This document shows positions 16,388 through 23,421 of a DNA stretch of 23,490 bases, in pieces. The stretch comes from JAAYUK01 sp964392915. GTDB taxonomy: Bacteria > Nitrospirota > Thermodesulfovibrionia > Thermodesulfovibrionales > Dissulfurispiraceae. Location: NCBI GenBank assembly GCA_964392915.1, contig CAYMRS010000038.1, positions 1 to 23,490 on the forward strand. Reading direction: 5' to 3'. Each line of letters begins with the position of its first letter. The first letter of the stretch is position 1. Made by a program: the position numbers and the translations under genes. The notes under the pieces are model-generated. The model searched no databases. It saw nothing but the letters and a program-made list of their open reading frames with translations, and had not been told where the DNA came from.

Positions 16388-16416
16388 TTCACAATTTCAC
16401 AGGTTACCGATAGAAT
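16388..16416 (+). promoter_or_regulatory. Sigma70-type promoter of the 15-haem cytochrome gene
   Basis: TTCACA (16388-16393), a 17-base spacer and TAGAAT (16411-16416) match the consensus in 5 of 6 positions each, within an A/T-rich stretch between cbiD and the cytochrome gene. This indicates that the cytochrome is transcribed independently of the riboswitch-controlled operon. The start codon is preceded by GGAGG at about 16463-16467. Confidence 0.7.
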
Positions 16417-16472
16417 AGAAACTGGTTTTTTTTCATTTCCCATATAACGCTGAGTATCCGACGGAGGAATTC

Positions 16473-17966
16473 ATGGGCCTCAAAGAACGAATCGCCACTC
16501 TTGCTGAACGCGTCCGTTCACTTATTTTCGCGAACCCAAAGCTGACTATCCTCATTCTGCTTGCAGGAGTTGGGTTGGTCATCGTTGTGACCGTGCAATC
16601 GCTTCACTTTACAAGTTCGCCCAATTTTTGCAGGCACTGCCATCCAAAGGAGTCGGGTGTTGACGGAGAAGTAGCGACCTGGGAAAAGTCAAAACATGCC
16701 AAAGCAGGCGTCTCCTGCCTCGACTGTCATGCACAACCTGGCTTTATCGGATATATGAAAGCCAAGATCAGCGCATTGCCGGATGTTTACCGCGAGTTCC
16801 TCGGCGATCCGGAACGCCGGATGCATGTTCTCATGAAGTCGTCCGATCCTGTATATGCAGCTCAACTGGTCAGAAATGACCTCTGTATGTTCTGCCATAC
16901 GGACAGCATGAACCAAAAGATTCGCTCCGAACGCATCATGTCGGTTGGCCACGCCTTCCGCAAGCTTGACGGAGTGAAGAATCCCGAGTTCCGCAAAAAA
17001 ATGGGGCTGCCCGATATCATTGCCGAGGGCGTTCGCCCGACGACCGATGTTGACCCAAAACATGCGAAACACATGGAACTGGGTCTGAACTGTGTCGACT
17101 GTCACCTGAAGATAGCGCATAGCGGAATGGTAGGCTATAAGAGCAATATGGAGACCTGCTTTGTGTGCCATGACAAAAAGCGCGCACAGAAGCAGAACCC
17201 GCCGAAAAACGAGAACTGCATCGATTGCCATCGTAAGGCAGACCGGGTTACACCCGAGAAGCCGATTGCGATGGGCGCAGGGGCAAAGGCCGTCAATTTT
17301 TCACACACGACGCATTCGGAAGTCGCGAAGTGCGGCATCTGCCATACCGGACTCTTCCCGATGAAAGCGGGCACCACAAAGATAGGCTTCGCTGATCACG
17401 GAAAGGACAAGGCGTGTTTCCCTTGTCATAACGGCAAGAAGGCAACCGATTGGAAAAACTGCAAATACTGCCACTCGGTCACGCCGGCTCCCAAGCCCGC
17501 TCGGCTCGGCAAGGGTGACACTGCTGTTATATTCAGGCACGAGACGCATACAAAGTACGCTAATTGCACTATGTGCCATCCGGGCTACTTCCCGATGAAG
17601 GCAGGCTCCTCGAAGGTGACATTCGCTGAGCACAGCGAAAACAAATCATGCTTTGTCTGCCACAACGGCAGAAAGGCGAGCAAATGGACGGACTGCGCGA
17701 AGTGTCACGCAAAGACTCCGATGCCGAAGGACATCACCTATAAACCTTCTGACGCGGCTCCGGTCACGTTCAGCCACGACTTCCACGGCAGTGCGTTTGC
17801 CTGCAAGGACTGCCACACGAAGCTGTGGCCGATGAAGCGGGGAGCTCCGATGAAGATGGATCCGATGTATGAAGGCAAGTCATGCGGCACCTGCCACAGT
17901 GAAAAGGGAGGGGCATTCGTAGCGACCGACTGCGACAGGTGCCATATTGAACCAAAGAAAAAGTAA
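16473..17966 (+). CDS. Membrane-anchored 15-haem cytochrome c (NapC/NirT-like plus triheme c7 repeats)
   Basis: A 497-residue protein with 15 CXXCH haem-binding motifs, at residues 53, 82, 138, 207, 229, 249, 287, 315, 330, 365, 393, 408, 444, 471 and 487. An uncleaved membrane anchor spans about 24-45. Residues 45-220 resemble the NapC/NirT/NrfH quinol-oxidising tetraheme domain. Residues 276-334, 352-412 and 430-491 are three tandem triheme units of the c7 type, each containing an F-x-H-x-x-H start and a FPMKxG or WPMKxG segment. I infer electron transfer from the quinone pool into the periplasm. It has its own promoter and terminator. No maturation or reductase genes are adjacent, and nothing visible ties it to B12 synthesis. 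Confidence 0.93.
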   Translation: MGLKERIATLAERVRSLIFANPKLTILILLAGVGLVIVVTVQSLHFTSSPNFCRHCHPKESGVDGEVATWEKSKHAKAGVSCLDCHAQPGFIGYMKAKISALPDVYREFLGDPERRMHVLMKSSDPVYAAQLVRNDLCMFCHTDSMNQKIRSERIMSVGHAFRKLDGVKNPEFRKKMGLPDIIAEGVRPTTDVDPKHAKHMELGLNCVDCHLKIAHSGMVGYKSNMETCFVCHDKKRAQKQNPPKNENCIDCHRKADRVTPEKPIAMGAGAKAVNFSHTTHSEVAKCGICHTGLFPMKAGTTKIGFADHGKDKACFPCHNGKKATDWKNCKYCHSVTPAPKPARLGKGDTAVIFRHETHTKYANCTMCHPGYFPMKAGSSKVTFAEHSENKSCFVCHNGRKASKWTDCAKCHAKTPMPKDITYKPSDAAPVTFSHDFHGSAFACKDCHTKLWPMKRGAPMKMDPMYEGKSCGTCHSEKGGAFVATDCDRCHIEPKKK

Positions 17967-17986
17967 AAGTACTCTCAATTGACAAG

Positions 17987-18018
17987 AAAGGCACGCCCCT
18001 GCCGGGAGCGTGCCTTTT
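17987..18018 (+). terminator. Strong intrinsic terminator after the cytochrome gene
   Basis: AAAGGCACGC (17987-17996) pairs with GCGTGCCTTT (18008-18017), with an inner CCC/GGG extension (17997-17999 with 18004-18006), and TTTT follows. It lies 20 bases after the cytochrome stop and between convergent genes. The minus strand ends the same stem in TTTCTT, so it may serve the opposing gene as well. Confidence 0.9.
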
Positions 18019-18048
18019 GTATGAAAATGTATCAGCTTCAGTTTTCTA

Positions 18049-18972
18049 TCACGAGAGTATCGACGCCAGCGTAGCTTTTCCGTGCAGAACGATTATCCGA
18101 AGGTTGGTTTTGAGATCAGCTAAAAAGCTCTGAGAGCGGCCCGGAACATCAAGCATTGCCCGGTACGAGGCAATAGCCTGACGGTAATACCCCTCATCGC
18201 CATGCAGCGATCCGAGAGACTCAAGGACCGCGCTGGTCCTGCCAATAATCCATGCCTCGAACTGCGGTTTCCGGCTTCCGTACTCATAGAGAATGGCCTT
18301 GCGATATTCTCTGAGTGCTTTTTTGAATCGCCGGCTCTTGCCCAGACGGTCTTCCGCTCTCTGCGCCGCGCTGAAATACAGATCTCCGGTTTTCATGGCA
18401 ATGAAGCCAGCCAGCGCTGACCTTGAAATGTCCCGATGCTTCTCAACAATATCGCTCGCGGCGGTCAAAGCATTTTCGGCACGAGGATAATACGTCTCGG
18501 CGTCTGCGGTTTCAGCCAGAAAACGATTTGCGTCAGCGATGGCGGTCAGGTTGATAAGGATGTGAGTAACAACCGGCGTTTTCCTCGGCAAGCGTGAAAA
18601 AACTGCATTTGCCTCCTGCACCATCTCAAGCGATTTTGCAGTCAGATCCTGCTGAACCTGCGGCTTGATCGGACCATCCGTCAGCCTGAGATAGCATCGA
18701 CCTTCATAGCTCTTTGTCACAGCCCATTCAAATGTTCGCTTGTTCAAGATTTTGTCTGACAGAACGACGGCAGTATCAATCACGTCCAGGCAGCGGTTTT
18801 CATCAAATTGCTTCTCGATTATTGCCTGCAGCTCTTTGACCGGCTTTTGCCTGAGGGCGTCCATGCGGGCAACAATATCCGCAGCACCGGCATGATTCGG
18901 GAGAAAGAAAACAGCAAGCCACAAAACAAAACATGCGGAGCGTAAATGTCCGGAGAGCCGATACCCGATCAT
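18049..18972 (-). CDS. Secreted helical-repeat (TPR-like) protein of unknown function
   Basis: I do not recognise the family. From the ATG at 18972 the 307-residue protein begins with a signal peptide: arginines at 5 and 11, a hydrophobic core ACFVLWLAVFFL, and a likely cleavage after NHAGA at about residue 30. The mature part is almost wholly predicted helix, rich in Ala, Leu, Glu, Lys and Arg. Its later half has TPR-like pairs such as ALREYRKAILYEYG and YYRQAIASYRAML. The start is uncertain: neither 18972 nor the in-frame ATG at 19035 has a clear ribosome site, and 18972 is preferred because it gives a normal signal peptide. It is convergent with the cytochrome gene, shares its terminator region, and is probably periplasmic or outer-membrane associated. 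Confidence 0.7.
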   Translation of the reverse strand: MIGYRLSGHLRSACFVLWLAVFFLPNHAGAADIVARMDALRQKPVKELQAIIEKQFDENRCLDVIDTAVVLSDKILNKRTFEWAVTKSYEGRCYLRLTDGPIKPQVQQDLTAKSLEMVQEANAVFSRLPRKTPVVTHILINLTAIADANRFLAETADAETYYPRAENALTAASDIVEKHRDISRSALAGFIAMKTGDLYFSAAQRAEDRLGKSRRFKKALREYRKAILYEYGSRKPQFEAWIIGRTSAVLESLGSLHGDEGYYRQAIASYRAMLDVPGRSQSFLADLKTNLRIIVLHGKATLASILS

Positions 18973-19136
18973 GCAAGCAAACCCATGGGATGATTCCTTT
19001 CTGACAGCACGCAAACAGGCTAAGTACATATCCATATAGTATAGAAATTTACGCCTAAAAAAAAGCAGCTTTGAGCTATTTATTATCGGCTGAACCTGGG
19101 GATATCTTCACAGGCCTGAAATTCCAAGCCGCACTG

Positions 19137-19165
19137 TCGGCACCGGAACAATCATGTGCTATAAT
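19137..19165 (+). promoter_or_regulatory. Promoter of the cbiET-nitroreductase-cbiL-HD-cbiF operon
   Basis: A perfect -10 TATAAT (19160-19165) lies 17 bases after TCGGCA (19137-19142, 4 of 6 matches). It is about 37 bases upstream of the cbiET start. No cobalamin riboswitch elements are visible in 19036-19201, so this third unit appears not to be under the direct B12 control seen in the other two. Confidence 0.65.
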
Positions 19166-19201
19166 TAAAACTACCGCGAAATAAGGAGCAGCAAGCATTT
19201 C

Positions 19202-20467
19202 ATGCCTAAAATCACTGTCATCGGCATCGGCTATCGGCCGCTGGACCAGCGCGCAACCGAGGCACTGCTCGCGAGCGACATTGTGCTTGCATCGAACCGC
19301 CTGATGGAAGTCTTCCCTGATTATTCCGAATATCCGTTGGTGAAGGACCGTCTGAAAGTGATCAATAACGTCGATGAGATTATGGCGTTCATCGACGAAC
19401 AGATTGATGCGGATCCATCGGTGACCATCGGCCTGATCGCATCGGGCGACCCCATGTTTCATGGCATCGCCAAACGGATACTCGGCCGTTTTGACGACGG
19501 GTTTGTGGAAATCATGCCTGATCTTTCGAGTGTCCAGATTGCAAGCAGCCTGACCAGGGAGTCGTGGGATGACGCGCTTCTCATAAGCCTGCACGGGGGG
19601 CCGAACCCGGAGAAACGGCGGAAGCTGCCCTATGAAATGGCTGACTTGCCTTATCTTCTCTCCCGTCACCACAAGATATTTATCCTGACCGACAGGCAGA
19701 ACAATCCGACGCGGATAGCAGAAACGCTTGCAGGAGCCGAACTGTCACGACCCATGCGCGTCATGATGTATGTTTGCGAGCAACTCGGGTATCCGACCGA
19801 ACAGGTATCATCCGGCAGTCCGGCGGAGCTTGTGGAAAAAACCTTTTTGGAGCCGAACATCGTGGTGCTGAAGCGCGTTGACCCTGTCGACGCGAGAACC
19901 CTGCCGGTGTTCGGCCTGCGGGAGGAGGAGATAGAACACAGCCGAGGACTCATCACAAAGGATGAGGTGCGCGCGGCAGCGCTGCATAAACTCACCCTTC
20001 CTTCATCCGGCATCGTCTGGGACATTGGCTCGGGGTCCGGTGCGGTTGCTCTGGAAATTGCGAACACTGTTCCGGGACTCACGGTCTATGCGATCGAAAA
20101 AGACGAGGAGCAGCTTGCAAACATCAGGGCAAACCGGGCAAAGTTCGGTATGTTCAACATTGAGGTCGTCGCTGCCGGGGCACCGGGCGCTTTCGCCTCA
20201 CTGCCGGCCCCAGACCGCGTATTTGTCGGCGGCAGCGGCGGGCGCATGCAGGAGATACTTGCGGCAGTCTCCGAACGCATGCAGCATGGAGTTGTCGTTA
20301 TCAATGCTTCACAAATAGAGACTTTGAACACCGCCGTCAGTGAACTGAAAAATCATGGCTTTCAGCTTGAAGTCTGCCAGATCAGCACCGCCAGAATGAA
20401 GGAGATTGGCGAGGGCAACTTTTTTGCCGCTCAAAACCCTGTCTTTGTCATCCGGGGAGAGCGTTAG
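19202..20467 (+). CDS. cbiET: Fused cobalt-precorrin-7 C5-methyltransferase / C15-methyltransferase (decarboxylating), CbiE-CbiT
   Basis: Bifunctional enzyme that methylates C5 and C15 and decarboxylates the C12 acetate side chain. The 421-residue protein has a tetrapyrrole-methylase domain (CbiE, about 1-225): ITVIGIGYRPLD (4-15), LIASGDPMFHGIA (78-90), LISLHGG (128-134). The CbiT class I SAM-dependent methyltransferase domain (about 237-421) has FGLREEEIEHSRGLITKDEVR, the SAM-binding VWDIGSGSGAVALE (272-285) and DRVFVGGSGG. The order matches the CobL/CbiET fusion found in many bacteria. AAGGAG lies about 13 bases before the ATG. The nitroreductase gene follows after 2 bases. Confidence 0.96.
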   Translation: MPKITVIGIGYRPLDQRATEALLASDIVLASNRLMEVFPDYSEYPLVKDRLKVINNVDEIMAFIDEQIDADPSVTIGLIASGDPMFHGIAKRILGRFDDGFVEIMPDLSSVQIASSLTRESWDDALLISLHGGPNPEKRRKLPYEMADLPYLLSRHHKIFILTDRQNNPTRIAETLAGAELSRPMRVMMYVCEQLGYPTEQVSSGSPAELVEKTFLEPNIVVLKRVDPVDARTLPVFGLREEEIEHSRGLITKDEVRAAALHKLTLPSSGIVWDIGSGSGAVALEIANTVPGLTVYAIEKDEEQLANIRANRAKFGMFNIEVVAAGAPGAFASLPAPDRVFVGGSGGRMQEILAAVSERMQHGVVVINASQIETLNTAVSELKNHGFQLEVCQISTARMKEIGEGNFFAAQNPVFVIRGER

Positions 20468-20469
20468 TC

Positions 20470-20994
20470 ATGCTGCAAGTCATTCGCAACAGGCGGAGCG
20501 TTCGCCGGTTTCTTTCAAAGCCGGTTGATCCCGGGAAAATTCATGAACTGCTCAAGGCCGCATTCTTTGCGCCGACTGCGAAAAACCTTCGGCCGGTCGA
20601 ATTCATTGTCGTTCAGGACCTCGGAATAATCGGGAAGCTCTCTCTGGCAACACCTTATTCCAATTTCGTAAAACATGCGCCACTTGTCATTGCGGTCTGC
20701 TACAATGTGCAAAAAGGGAGGCGCTTTCAGGAAGATTGCGCCATGGCGGCTGAGAACGTCTATCTCGAGGCGACCGGGCAAGGGCTCGGCACCTGTTATA
20801 TTCAGATTGCCGCCGGCACTGAAGCGGATGTCGGCAACCCGGAGGAGTACGCAAAGAAGCTGCTCGCCGTGCCTGATACCCATCGCATACTGTGCCTGAT
20901 GGCAATAGGCTATCCTGAAATAATGCCTGCTCCGCATGCCGACGGTGAATACGACGCTGCACGTGTTCACCATGAGCGATTTGGCAATCGATGA
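20470..20994 (+). CDS. Nitroreductase-family flavoprotein in the cbi operon
   Basis: A 174-residue FMN-dependent nitroreductase-fold protein: N-terminal VIRNRRSVRRF (4-14) binding the flavin phosphate, FFAPTAKNLRPVEFIVV (32-48), the HAPLVIAVCYN strand (69-79), and AMAAENVYLEATGQGLGTCYIQ (91-112). It is shorter than BluB, the lower-ligand synthase of this superfamily, and I cannot identify BluB-specific features, so I do not call it bluB. It lies 2 bases after cbiET and overlaps cbiL by 4 bases, so it is co-translated with corrin-ring enzymes. Plausible but unproven roles are reducing a Co(II) corrinoid before adenosylation, or a substitute for the precorrin reductase CbiJ, which is not seen here. 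Confidence 0.85.
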   Translation: MLQVIRNRRSVRRFLSKPVDPGKIHELLKAAFFAPTAKNLRPVEFIVVQDLGIIGKLSLATPYSNFVKHAPLVIAVCYNVQKGRRFQEDCAMAAENVYLEATGQGLGTCYIQIAAGTEADVGNPEEYAKKLLAVPDTHRILCLMAIGYPEIMPAPHADGEYDAARVHHERFGNR

Positions 20995-21785
20995 ACGGAA
21001 AACTCTTCGTCATAGGAATAGGCCCCGGCGACCCTGAACTGCTGACACTCAAGGCATTCAGAATCCTGGAGCGCGTGCCGACTCTCTGCGTGCCGAAGGG
21101 AAGGGAGGAAGGTACAAGCCTCGCACTCTCCATCGTCCGGCAGGCGGTCAATCTCGAGGGCACTGAAATAATCGAAGCGCATTTTCCGATGAAGAAAATA
21201 AGGGGACAGGCGTCAGAATCCAGAATCCAGAATCCAGAAGAAAAAAGACAATTGCAAAAAAGCAGGAATCCTGATACTGAGCTCGTTCGAAAGTGGGACG
21301 TTGTGGCAGAGCAGATTATCAGCCGCCTTGTGCAGGGTACTGACGTTGCGTTCATTACCCTCGGCGACCCGACGATTTACAGCACCTATTTTTATCTGCA
21401 CGATGCCCTCCTGCTGCGCTTGCCCAATCTTGTAATTGAGTTCATTCCGGGCATATCATCGGTAACGGCTGCTGCTTCACGCGCCGGCATTTCCCTCGGC
21501 CTTGGCGATGAAAAGATCGCTATTCTCCCGGCTACTTATGCCGGAGATATCAGGACAGTGCTTACGGGGTTCGACACGGTCGTTCTGATGAAAGTGCATT
21601 CTGTGTTTGCAGACATCCTGCCGGTTCTGAAAGAAGCAAAACTGGAGGGCAATTGCGTGTATGTCGCCCGCGCGGGCATGCCTGATGAGCGCATCGTCTT
21701 CGATATCTGCTCAATAACAGCGGAGGATCTCGACTACTTTTCGATTCTGATTGTCCGCACCCGGAAACCGCATGCGTCAGCATGA
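20991..21785 (+). CDS. cbiL: Cobalt-precorrin-2 C20-methyltransferase CbiL
   Basis: SAM-dependent tetrapyrrole methylase acting on cobalt-factor II or precorrin-2 at C20, the first committed methylation. The 264-residue protein shows LFVIGIGPGDPELLTLKA (5-22), FITLGDPTIYSTY (121-133), FIPGISSVTAAASRAG (about 151-166) and VYVARAGMPDERI near the end. Between IIEAHFPMKK and ELVRKWD there is an extra, highly polar stretch at about residues 71-97. It is partly encoded by a 7-base tandem repeat and is probably an insertion into a surface loop; the rest has ordinary family length. It begins in ATGA overlap with the nitroreductase gene. Confidence 0.94.
   Translation: MNGKLFVIGIGPGDPELLTLKAFRILERVPTLCVPKGREEGTSLALSIVRQAVNLEGTEIIEAHFPMKKIRGQASESRIQNPEEKRQLQKSRNPDTELVRKWDVVAEQIISRLVQGTDVAFITLGDPTIYSTYFYLHDALLLRLPNLVIEFIPGISSVTAAASRAGISLGLGDEKIAILPATYAGDIRTVLTGFDTVVLMKVHSVFADILPVLKEAKLEGNCVYVARAGMPDERIVFDICSITAEDLDYFSILIVRTRKPHASA
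21214..21239. repeat. 7-base tandem repeat within cbiL
   Basis: CAGAATC occurs three times in tandem (21214-21220, 21221-21227, 21228-21234), followed by a partial copy CAGAA. It encodes residues of about 75-83 in the extra loop of CbiL. Because 7 is not a multiple of 3, gain or loss of one unit would shift the reading frame. Confidence 0.95.
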
Positions 21786-22554
21786 TCTTGAGTGCATGAA
21801 GGCATGGTTCTCCGGCTTTTGCAGGGCTCACGCCCTTCCGGATTGGGCGGAGCAGCAAAACCTTGATTTGAAAGAGCACCATACGCATAATGTTTGCGGC
21901 AATACACGCGACATCGCCGCTTCAATCGGTTTTTCGCCGGAAGACGCACTGATTGCCGAAGCGGCCGCGCTCTTTCACGATGTCGGGCGCTTCCCGCAAT
22001 ACGTCCGTTACAAGACATTCAGGGACGATGTGTCGGAAAATCATGCGCTGCTCAGCGTGAGGGTGCTTCAGGAGCAGGCAGTCCTTGCTGACCTGACAGA
22101 ACAGCAGCAAACGCTTATCAAAACCACGATCTGTTTTCATAATGCCTTTGCACTACCTGACCTGGCAGATGCCCGGCAGATACAGCATCTCAAGCTGATC
22201 CGAGATGCCGACAAAATCGACATTCTGCGCGTATTTATCGATGCCTATGAAGGCAAATCAAATCCATCCGCAATCGGGCTGGGGCTGCCTGAGACTGTTG
22301 ACTATTCGCCCGAAGCGCTCCAGTGCATTGCGGAGCGGAGGGTTTTCATGCTCCGGCAGCTTCGCTCGCTGAACGACTTCCGCCTCCTGCAGCTTTCGTG
22401 GATTTTCGATCTGAACTATTCTGAAGCGATCCGGATGGCGCTCAGTCGCGACTATCCGCACCGCATTCTGGTGCATTTGCCGCAGACGAACGAAATACGC
22501 ATGGCGGTTGATTCTGTTGTCCAGTACATGAATGAGCGCATTGCCAATGGCTGA
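21772..22554 (+). CDS. HD-domain metal-dependent phosphohydrolase-like protein
   Basis: A 260-residue HD-superfamily protein of unknown substrate. Candidate metal ligands are His37 or His39 in KEHHTHN, the His69-Asp70 pair in ALFHDVGRFPQY, and Asp145 or Asp147 in RDADKID. SENHALLS (88-95), with His91, and CFHNAFALPD (121-130) also match a widespread group of stand-alone HD proteins. The ATG at 21772 overlaps cbiL by 14 bases. It has a weak ribosome site, and an in-frame TTG at 21751 or ATG at 21796 are alternatives. Sandwiched between cbiL and cbiF and overlapping both, it is co-translated with corrin methyltransferases. A nucleotide- or phosphate-ester role near cobalamin metabolism is possible but not shown by sequence. 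Confidence 0.85.
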   Translation: MRQHDLECMKAWFSGFCRAHALPDWAEQQNLDLKEHHTHNVCGNTRDIAASIGFSPEDALIAEAAALFHDVGRFPQYVRYKTFRDDVSENHALLSVRVLQEQAVLADLTEQQQTLIKTTICFHNAFALPDLADARQIQHLKLIRDADKIDILRVFIDAYEGKSNPSAIGLGLPETVDYSPEALQCIAERRVFMLRQLRSLNDFRLLQLSWIFDLNYSEAIRMALSRDYPHRILVHLPQTNEIRMAVDSVVQYMNERIANG

Positions 22555-23305
22555 TGTCTATTTCATCGGCGCTGGACCGGGCGATCCGGAGCTTATCACG
22601 CTCAAGGGCAGACGCCTGCTCGATGCGGCTGACCTTGTCATTTACGCGGGCAGTCTCGTAAATCCGGCATTGCTTGATGATCTGCAGGGCGAAGCTCTCG
22701 ACTCCGCCTCCATGAACCTTCATGAGATCATCGACCGCATCTCCGCGGCGGTCAGGGCGGGCAAAACCGTCGCGCGGCTGCATACCGGCGACCCGTCACT
22801 CTACGGAGCGATAACTGAGCAGATTGACCGCCTCCATGCACTTGGCATCACGACAGCCATAATCCCCGGCGTATCGTCAGCGTTCGCAGGCGCTGCGGAG
22901 CTCGGGCAGGAGCTGACCATCCCGGAAGTGTCACAAACCGTCATCTTCACCCGGATAGAGGGCAGGACTCCGGTGCCGGAAAGCGAATCGCTCCGCTCAC
23001 TGGCTCAGCACCGCACAACAATAGTTATCTTTCTGAGTGTCGGCATGGCGGAAAAAGTGCAGACCGAACTCCTCACCGCATATCCGTCCGAAACGCCGAT
23101 AGCCGTCGTCGAAAAGGCGTCGTGGCCTGAACAGCGCATCGTGCGCGGAAGACTGCACAATCTCACGCGCCTTATTGCCGATGCCGGCATCAAAAAGACC
23201 GCGCTCATCTACGTTGGTGAAGCCCTGCGGGCTTCTGAAACACCGCTTGGCAAAGAGTCGAGACTCTACGATAAAACCTTTTCGCATGAATACCGGTCTG
23301 AGTAG
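22547..23305 (+). CDS. cbiF: Cobalt-precorrin-4 C11-methyltransferase CbiF
   Basis: SAM-dependent tetrapyrrole methylase acting at C11. The 252-residue protein has VYFIGAGPGDPELITLKGRR (4-23), the CbiF/CobM-type LVIYAGSLVNPALLD (about 31-45), ARLHTGDPSLYGAITEQ (about 80-96), IPGVSSAFAGAAELGQELT near 110-128, and VEKASWPEQRIVRG near 190. I chose the ATG at 22547, which overlaps the HD gene by 8 bases and gives the usual short N-terminus. The ATG at 22532 is an in-frame alternative adding five residues. It ends the visible operon; cbiG and cbiH, which often follow, are not in the remaining sequence. Confidence 0.95.
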   Translation: MADVYFIGAGPGDPELITLKGRRLLDAADLVIYAGSLVNPALLDDLQGEALDSASMNLHEIIDRISAAVRAGKTVARLHTGDPSLYGAITEQIDRLHALGITTAIIPGVSSAFAGAAELGQELTIPEVSQTVIFTRIEGRTPVPESESLRSLAQHRTTIVIFLSVGMAEKVQTELLTAYPSETPIAVVEKASWPEQRIVRGRLHNLTRLIADAGIKKTALIYVGEALRASETPLGKESRLYDKTFSHEYRSE

Positions 23306-23392
23306 ATTTTCCTTGAGCTGACATCCTTATTCATAGCCGATCGTGCAATTTTTCAAATTTCCGCCCCCCTTGCCTCGTTGAATGCTCAGCTC

Positions 23393-23421
23393 TTGCGTTT
23401 TGCGGTTCCGAATGCTATTAT
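23393..23421 (+). promoter_or_regulatory. Weak promoter-like sequence near the window end
   Basis: TTGCGT (23393-23398), a 17-base spacer and TATTAT (23416-23421) give 3 of 6 and 5 of 6 consensus matches. Together with a GGAG-containing segment near 23441 it may lead into a gene beyond the window. Otherwise 23306-23490 holds no gene or terminator that I can see. Confidence 0.3.

Noticed and set aside
20470..20994. Calling the nitroreductase bluB (DMB synthase)
   Set aside because: At 174 residues it is shorter than BluB, and I could not see BluB-specific features. Position in the operon alone is not sufficient.
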